Shown: positions 59,831 to 64,000 of the stretch, piece after piece | How positions within the stretch are numbered: the first letter of the stretch is position 1 | How the letters are laid out: the number at the start of each line of letters is the position of its first letter | Notes under the pieces: model-generated | The model's input: only the letters and a program-made list of their open reading frames with translations | What the model was told of the DNA's origin: nothing | Database searches by the model: none | Origin: Flavobacteriales bacterium | GTDB taxonomy: Bacteria; Bacteroidota; Bacteroidia; Flavobacteriales_F; PHOS-HE28 | Assembly (NCBI GenBank): GCA_016721005.1 | Contig: JADKJM010000018.1 | Span: 62,001-126,000, forward strand | Length of the DNA: 64,000 bases | Direction: 5' to 3' | Program-made: the position numbers and the translations under genes

Positions 59831-62800
59831 CGGTTAAACCGTAGTCGTTGCACTTCACCTCCAGACCAATGGCATCGTCGCCATCGGCGTTCACGCCCTC
59901 GATGATGCTGCCGGTGTAAAGGTTTTCGAAGCTGTTGTTGTAGAAGGTGTTGTACTGCTTGCCGCTATCCTTGATGATCAGCCCCACCTTCTTCACGTCC
60001 CCGTCCGGTTGCTGGGTGAGGAAAGCGTTCTCCTGGATGCGGTAGCCTGTGCATTCATCGCTGTACACACCATAGGTGCTGCCCACGATGCCGGTTGTGA
60101 AAGGTTCGGGCACATCGAAGGTGCAGCGCGTGATGCTCGCATCCTGAATGCCTTCCATGCGGATGCCATAGTTGGTCCCGGTGAAAGTGGCCTTATCCAC
60201 GCTGAAGGTGCGGCTCGGATCAAAGGTGGTGGCGAGGATCCCGCGGTGCAGATTGGTGAACGCACTGGTGGTGAGGTACTGCGACGGACAGGGTACCCCT
60301 TGCACCAACACCCCGCAATCATCGCTTACGATGAAGCTGCTGTTCGTACTACTGATCCCCGTGCCCTGCTGGCTCGGCAGTTCCAGTGGCTCTTGCCCGA
60401 ACAGCGTGTTCCGCCAAGTGCAGCCCTTGAAGGAGATGCCGCGCACGCTGGTCATCACCACATGCGTATTAGGGTATTCGCCATTCGCAGGCAGACCACC
60501 ATCCGTGACGAAGTCGCAGCGGGTGAAAAGGCTGAAATTGGGCAGGACGGTCTCCGGGTTGGCCACGGTGTGATTCTCGTAAGGTGAGAACGCAACATCG
60601 TACTTGTTATTGAGGAAGGTGCAGTCGGTGGCTTCCAGTATGCCGCCGGAACCGGGCTTGGGCGGTAGCGGGGCAAGGAAGTCGCCATCGGTCACGGCCA
60701 CTCCTGTGCGGGCGTTGCTTATCGTGCTGCCCTTGGCGCCGAGGTATCCTTGTAACAGGCCTATGCCCGGATAGGACTGTTGGCTGGCTAGCTCCTGCCC
60801 ATGGAGTTGGATGCCGTCCCACATGCTATTCGGGCATTGATCAAGGCTCGTGAGGATGGCCTCTTCCAGGATCAAACTGCCGCCACCTTCCACGATGATC
60901 CGCGTGGGCCATGCGATCTGCTGGCTGTCCGCAAAGCGGATCGTGCAGTTGCTGATGGTGAGCGTGAGGCCATCGGGGATGATGATGGTGCCCACGATGT
61001 TCTTGTCCGCATACCAGGTCTCGTCGAACCCGAGGGTAAAGCTGTGATCCGCGGATCCACTTACCGCTTCGGTAACAACGAAGTCATATTCCACCAGGCC
61101 CTGACAATTGCCCTTCAGTTTCACCAGATAGAGGTCGTCGAAGTTGTGGCTGGTATTGCCGCTGATCACCAGCCCGCCATCCGGCGCCTCTGTGATCTTG
61201 TAAACGCATTCCTGATTCCGCAGGTCATTCGGAGTACACTCGAATGTGCTGGTGGGGTCTGCATCCCAGGATGTTTCCCAGATCAAATTGCCATTGGCTG
61301 GATTCAACTTGGCCACGTAGGCGTCGGTGTTCCAGAAGGTGTACCCGAAAGGGCTGTTCCAATCCATTGTTACACCGGGAGCTGAGGTGAAGTTGTCCGC
61401 TAGGCAGTTGGTAGCCTGTCCAGGCAGATCCAAAAGGTTCACTACATCGTCGTGGTTCACATCCATATCCACCCATTTGGCGCAGACAACGGCGACATTC
61501 CCATCACTCAAATAGGTCATGTCGCTCTGCAGGTCATAGGCCTGCACGATTCCCAGATCATTGGTCCACAACAGATCGCCATTCATGTTCAATCCATGCA
61601 CGTACAGGTTAGCGACCTTGGGGCCGGAGTATCCGTTCCCTTGAGAAAAGTTCGCGGTAATGGGCAAGATGATCCGCGTACCGTCTGCATCCGGAATGAA
61701 TCCACCTCCGGTGGCCACACTCACAAGTTCGGGGTCGTACCCTCCGCTAACGTCCAGCACGCCACCCGTGGCACCTGCGTCAAGGAACCAGTCCGGAAGA
61801 AATGGGTCTGTATCCGGATCTACCTTGACCACAAGAGCCCTCAACTTTGTCCCCGGTAGATCGTACCATCCGGCAAGCAGCAATTGCTTCGTTGCGGGAT
61901 CAACGGCAATGGAGGTGTACAATCCCTTTGGCGCAATGGGCCAATCTCCTGGTAGCCCATTCACATTCGGACCCTCGTAGTGAAAGTCCTCCAGTTTCAC
62001 TCCGTTATGGTCCACGCGCGCCATGTAAGGCTTGGGCAACATAGGTACGGGAGTGATGTTCGCGTTTCCCACCACCCAGTACTCCGGACCGTTCGGTCCA
62101 GCGCGTTCCACCACGTCATGCAATTCACTGAAGCGCGGTAAACTGCTGGCAATGTCCTCCCCCCTCACGAAAAAGCTGGTCCAGAGGATATCCCCATCGG
62201 GGCTGAGCTTACATAAGTATCCCATATTGGGAAAGTAGTTGGGGGACCAGACCGCGCAATCAACGTCGTTCATGTCGAGGCCTGGCAGGCCGTTGAGCCG
62301 GATCAAAAGGTCATCATCGAATGCGGGATCGGGGGCGGGCTGTAGGTCCTCCGGCCACATCGGGGTGTAGGAGACACCCGCAACGACAAAGTTTCCCTCG
62401 CTGTCCTGGATCACATTCCAGATCTGCCCCGGAAACAACTTCCGACACCAGATCGCATGGCCATCCAGATCAAAACGACCTACCATTCCTCGTGTATGAC
62501 CTTTCCGCTTGGCAATCGTCTCGAGTTCACCCAAAGCTGGGATCCAATCGTCAGGGGGTGCCGAATGCTGTGCCGATCGCCGGATCGGCTTCCTGCAATA
62601 ACTCGACCCAGCCCACCAGCAATTCGGGGCACTGGTGTACCCGGCAGCGATGTAGCCGACCGTGGAATTGTTTGTGATGATGTTGTTGTGCCCGTACCAC
62701 CAATCCTCCCCGCTTTCCTCCCGCGTTTGGGGCTCACCGTAATGCTGTTCCGATAGTGGCAATGGATCGTTCCGGTAACGTCCCTCGCAATTCCCATTCA

Positions 62801-63029
62801 GATCGAGCACGGCACATGGATCATAGTAGAGATGGTAGTAGGTCCCGGAATTGCTCCGGTACTCGTCGTGTGTTTCCGTGCTGATCCAATCCACTGCTGG
62901 CGGCGGTTGGCTCTGTGCAGAAGCCGTGTTCAGCAACCCGCTAACACCCGCGTCATCCCAAAGGTTCAAATGGGGGGTAATACAACAAGCCACCAGCGCG
63001 GCTTTCAGGAGGGCGGTTCTGCGCAACAT
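59766..63029 (-). CDS. N-terminal part of the frameshifted T9SS beta-helix protein (segment 1)
   Basis: 1087 codons from the ATG at 63029 (MLRRTALLKAALVACCITPHLN signal). First ~640 residues: propeller-like units with FVVAGVSYTP, YWVVGNANITP, QLLLAGWYDLP, GGLVISGNTSHN. From ~650 on a right-handed parallel beta-helix (LTISNCTIRFADSQQ, IIVEGGGSLILEEAIL, TDCTFLNNKYDVAF, ASITRCTFDVPEP, YNTFYNNSFENLYTG), the fold of many surface polysaccharide-binding proteins. Its last ~20 residues before the stop (GCARAEDAR) follow a one-base shift; with segments 2 and 3 the intact protein would be about 1,548 residues ending in a T9SS sorting domain. Confidence 0.78.
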   Translation of the reverse strand: MLRRTALLKAALVACCITPHLNLWDDAGVSGLLNTASAQSQPPPAVDWISTETHDEYRSNSGTYYHLYYDPCAVLDLNGNCEGRYRNDPLPLSEQHYGEPQTREESGEDWWYGHNNIITNNSTVGYIAAGYTSAPNCWWAGSSYCRKPIRRSAQHSAPPDDWIPALGELETIAKRKGHTRGMVGRFDLDGHAIWCRKLFPGQIWNVIQDSEGNFVVAGVSYTPMWPEDLQPAPDPAFDDDLLIRLNGLPGLDMNDVDCAVWSPNYFPNMGYLCKLSPDGDILWTSFFVRGEDIASSLPRFSELHDVVERAGPNGPEYWVVGNANITPVPMLPKPYMARVDHNGVKLEDFHYEGPNVNGLPGDWPIAPKGLYTSIAVDPATKQLLLAGWYDLPGTKLRALVVKVDPDTDPFLPDWFLDAGATGGVLDVSGGYDPELVSVATGGGFIPDADGTRIILPITANFSQGNGYSGPKVANLYVHGLNMNGDLLWTNDLGIVQAYDLQSDMTYLSDGNVAVVCAKWVDMDVNHDDVVNLLDLPGQATNCLADNFTSAPGVTMDWNSPFGYTFWNTDAYVAKLNPANGNLIWETSWDADPTSTFECTPNDLRNQECVYKITEAPDGGLVISGNTSHNFDDLYLVKLKGNCQGLVEYDFVVTEAVSGSADHSFTLGFDETWYADKNIVGTIIIPDGLTLTISNCTIRFADSQQIAWPTRIIVEGGGSLILEEAILTSLDQCPNSMWDGIQLHGQELASQQSYPGIGLLQGYLGAKGSTISNARTGVAVTDGDFLAPLPPKPGSGGILEATDCTFLNNKYDVAFSPYENHTVANPETVLPNFSLFTRCDFVTDGGLPANGEYPNTHVVMTSVRGISFKGCTWRNTLFGQEPLELPSQQGTGISSTNSSFIVSDDCGVLVQGVPCPSQYLTTSAFTNLHRGILATTFDPSRTFSVDKATFTGTNYGIRMEGIQDASITRCTFDVPEPFTTGIVGSTYGVYSDECTGYRIQENAFLTQQPDGDVKKVGLIIKDSGKQYNTFYNNSFENLYTGSIIEGVNADGDDAIGLEVKCNDYGLTDANTFDVALYWRGCARAEDAR

Positions 63030-63270
63030 GATCGGGGGTTGTTTTGGTCCATCGAAGTACGCTCTGGTTTCCGCGGTTCGGTACTTCGGGTCCAACAAAA
63101 ATTCGCGCATTCTATACGCCTCCGGTTAGCCATGGTGTCCTGTTTTCGGGGCCGTTTCTTCCTGCACAGGCGTCCGTGGTAACCTTCCTGCTCCCCACCC
63201 GACCAGCCCTGTTCCGGTTGGGATCCCCGTCGCACAACTGCAACCCTCCTGCGCAGAACCCGAAGATGTC

Positions 63271-63501
63271 GTCCGGGAACTTTGTTCTGTCTTCGGTGAA
63301 CTCCTACTTCCGTTCGGGGACCTCCTTCCTCGATCAGTACCGCTCAACAGCGAAACACCGGAACCGCAACGTCCCACCAAACAACCCAAAGAGCCCTTGG
63401 CTCAACTTCACCCTTCCTCGTTGAATCGTTCAGCCGTCTTCCCGGAACCGGAAGCGCCTTTCCCGGAACCGGTTGCTGTCTTCCCACAACTTTTCTCCCG
63501 A
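63271..63501. repeat. Degenerate tandem array, 21-bp period, about 11 units
   Basis: Units lie on a 21-base grid; the AAC/ACC core appears at 63278, 63299, 63320, 63362, 63383, 63404, 63446, 63467 and 63488 (63341 and 63425 degenerate). The last three read TTCCCGGAACCGG, TTCCCGGAACCGG and TTCCCACAAC at 63439, 63460, 63481. It ends 55 bases before the Xre-like gene; the first copy of the family has a similar array (35246-35497) at the same relative place. The rest of the 526-base gap from 63030 shows nothing. Confidence 0.8.
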
Positions 63502-63555
63502 TTTGCGCGTTGGAACCTTCGCATTCCGTCAACCAACGTACAAGCAGAACCAACC

Positions 63556-63915
63556 ATGATCACGCTCAACATCCCCCGCATCGCGTTGCTCAAAGGTGTT
63601 CAACGCCCATACACGTACCTGGTGAAGAACGGCTTCACCCCACAGACCGCCAAGGACCTCATCGCCGGTCGTGTGCGCCGCTTCGACTTCGCTCACTTGG
63701 AGAAGCTGTGCCGCATCTTCCATTGCGAGCCGTATGATCTCTATGACTACACGCCTGATCCGAACCGCCACGTCCAGGGCGAGGATCACCTCGCATTCCT
63801 CACCAAGCCCAAGGCCGACAAGAGCATCCATTCCCTCATCGCCAAGCTCTCGTTGAAGCAGATGGAATCGCTCGTGGCCGATGTGTCACAGCGTTATGGC
63901 CCACAAGCCTCCTAG
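63556..63915 (+). CDS. Xre-like helix-turn-helix regulator, copy 2
   Basis: 119 residues, about 65% identical to the gene at 34829-35182: MITLNIPRIALLKGVQRPYT, helix-turn-helix region YLVKNGFTPQTAKDLIAGRVRRFDFAHLEKLCRIF and C-terminus HLAFLTKPKADKSIHSLIAKLSLKQMESLVADVSQRYGP. The ATG at 63556 follows the alignment; an in-frame extension to 63397 would translate the upstream array. Probably a transcription regulator acting on the array just upstream (inference). Target genes unknown. Confidence 0.82.
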   Translation: MITLNIPRIALLKGVQRPYTYLVKNGFTPQTAKDLIAGRVRRFDFAHLEKLCRIFHCEPYDLYDYTPDPNRHVQGEDHLAFLTKPKADKSIHSLIAKLSLKQMESLVADVSQRYGPQAS

Positions 63916-64000
63916 CCAGGGTTCAACCCGCTTTCAAGGTGCTCCGTTCTCAGCGTCGCCGAAAGTGTGGTTGGCAATAGGCCCTGCCTACTTCTTCCGG

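Noticed and set aside
1..64000. tRNA, rRNA, riboswitch or integrase-type attachment sites
   Set aside because: No convincing cloverleaf, rRNA core sequence or riboswitch box was seen by eye; a covariance-model search would be decisive.

Overview
The window looks like a chromosome segment of a high-GC member of the Bacteroidota, probably Flavobacteriales. Three things point there: many secreted proteins with a type IX secretion (T9SS) C-terminal sorting domain (PNP motif followed by a GxYxVxV-like end); the gliding genes gldE and gldD beside mutY and ssb; and promoters of the Bacteroidota type, with a TAnnTTTG or TAnnTTCG element 5-50 bases before many starts and few clear Shine-Dalgarno sites. 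No rRNA, tRNA or CRISPR array was seen.

Layout. 1-5.5 kb (minus): an apparent metal/oxidative-stress operon with an ECF sigma factor, a short one-helix membrane protein, a Spy/CpxP-like protein, an MbnP-like protein with an MbnH-like di-heme peroxidase, a YHYH protein and an outer-membrane protein cut by the window edge. 5.5-7.7 kb: two paralogous ORF6N genes, one interrupted near its 3' end by an intact IS5-family element. 7.8-12.4 kb: kynurenine pathway genes kynU-kmo and a UbiA-like membrane protein. 12.4-21.2 kb: gcvP and three T9SS cargo proteins. 21.2-25.5 kb: an MlaE/MlaF-type lipid transporter, an SprT-like protein, mannose-1-phosphate guanylyltransferase, CD225 and DUF2752 proteins. 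25.5-30 kb: rnd, then a sulfide/persulfide operon (ArsR regulator, TauE/SafE exporter, MBL-rhodanese protein) with a candidate operator over its promoter. 30-34 kb: fumC, prfB, recX. 34-36.5 kb: an accessory island with two MNT/HEPN toxin-antitoxin pairs, an Xre-like regulator, three copies of a ~65-bp repeat and a long degenerate 21-bp tandem array. 36.5-46.3 kb: T9SS cargo, rng, a 31-residue basic peptide, HU, mutY, ssb, gldE, gldD, ctaA and a metal-binding lipoprotein with a cop-box-like operator. 46.4-49.8 kb: EamA transporter and two glycosyltransferases. 49.8-63.0 kb: large secreted repeat proteins, several broken by one-base shifts in C/G runs, with REPIN-like palindromes and a triplicated gene end. 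63-64 kb: a paralogue of the Xre-like regulator, again behind a 21-bp-period array.

The most unusual signals are the two 21-bp-grid arrays in front of the two paralogous regulators, the REPIN plus gene-end triplication at 53.3-54.0 kb, the TA island with its own repeat family, and the exactly delimited IS insertion with a -1 frameshift site. Long antisense ORFs are common because of the high GC content and were treated as shadows.
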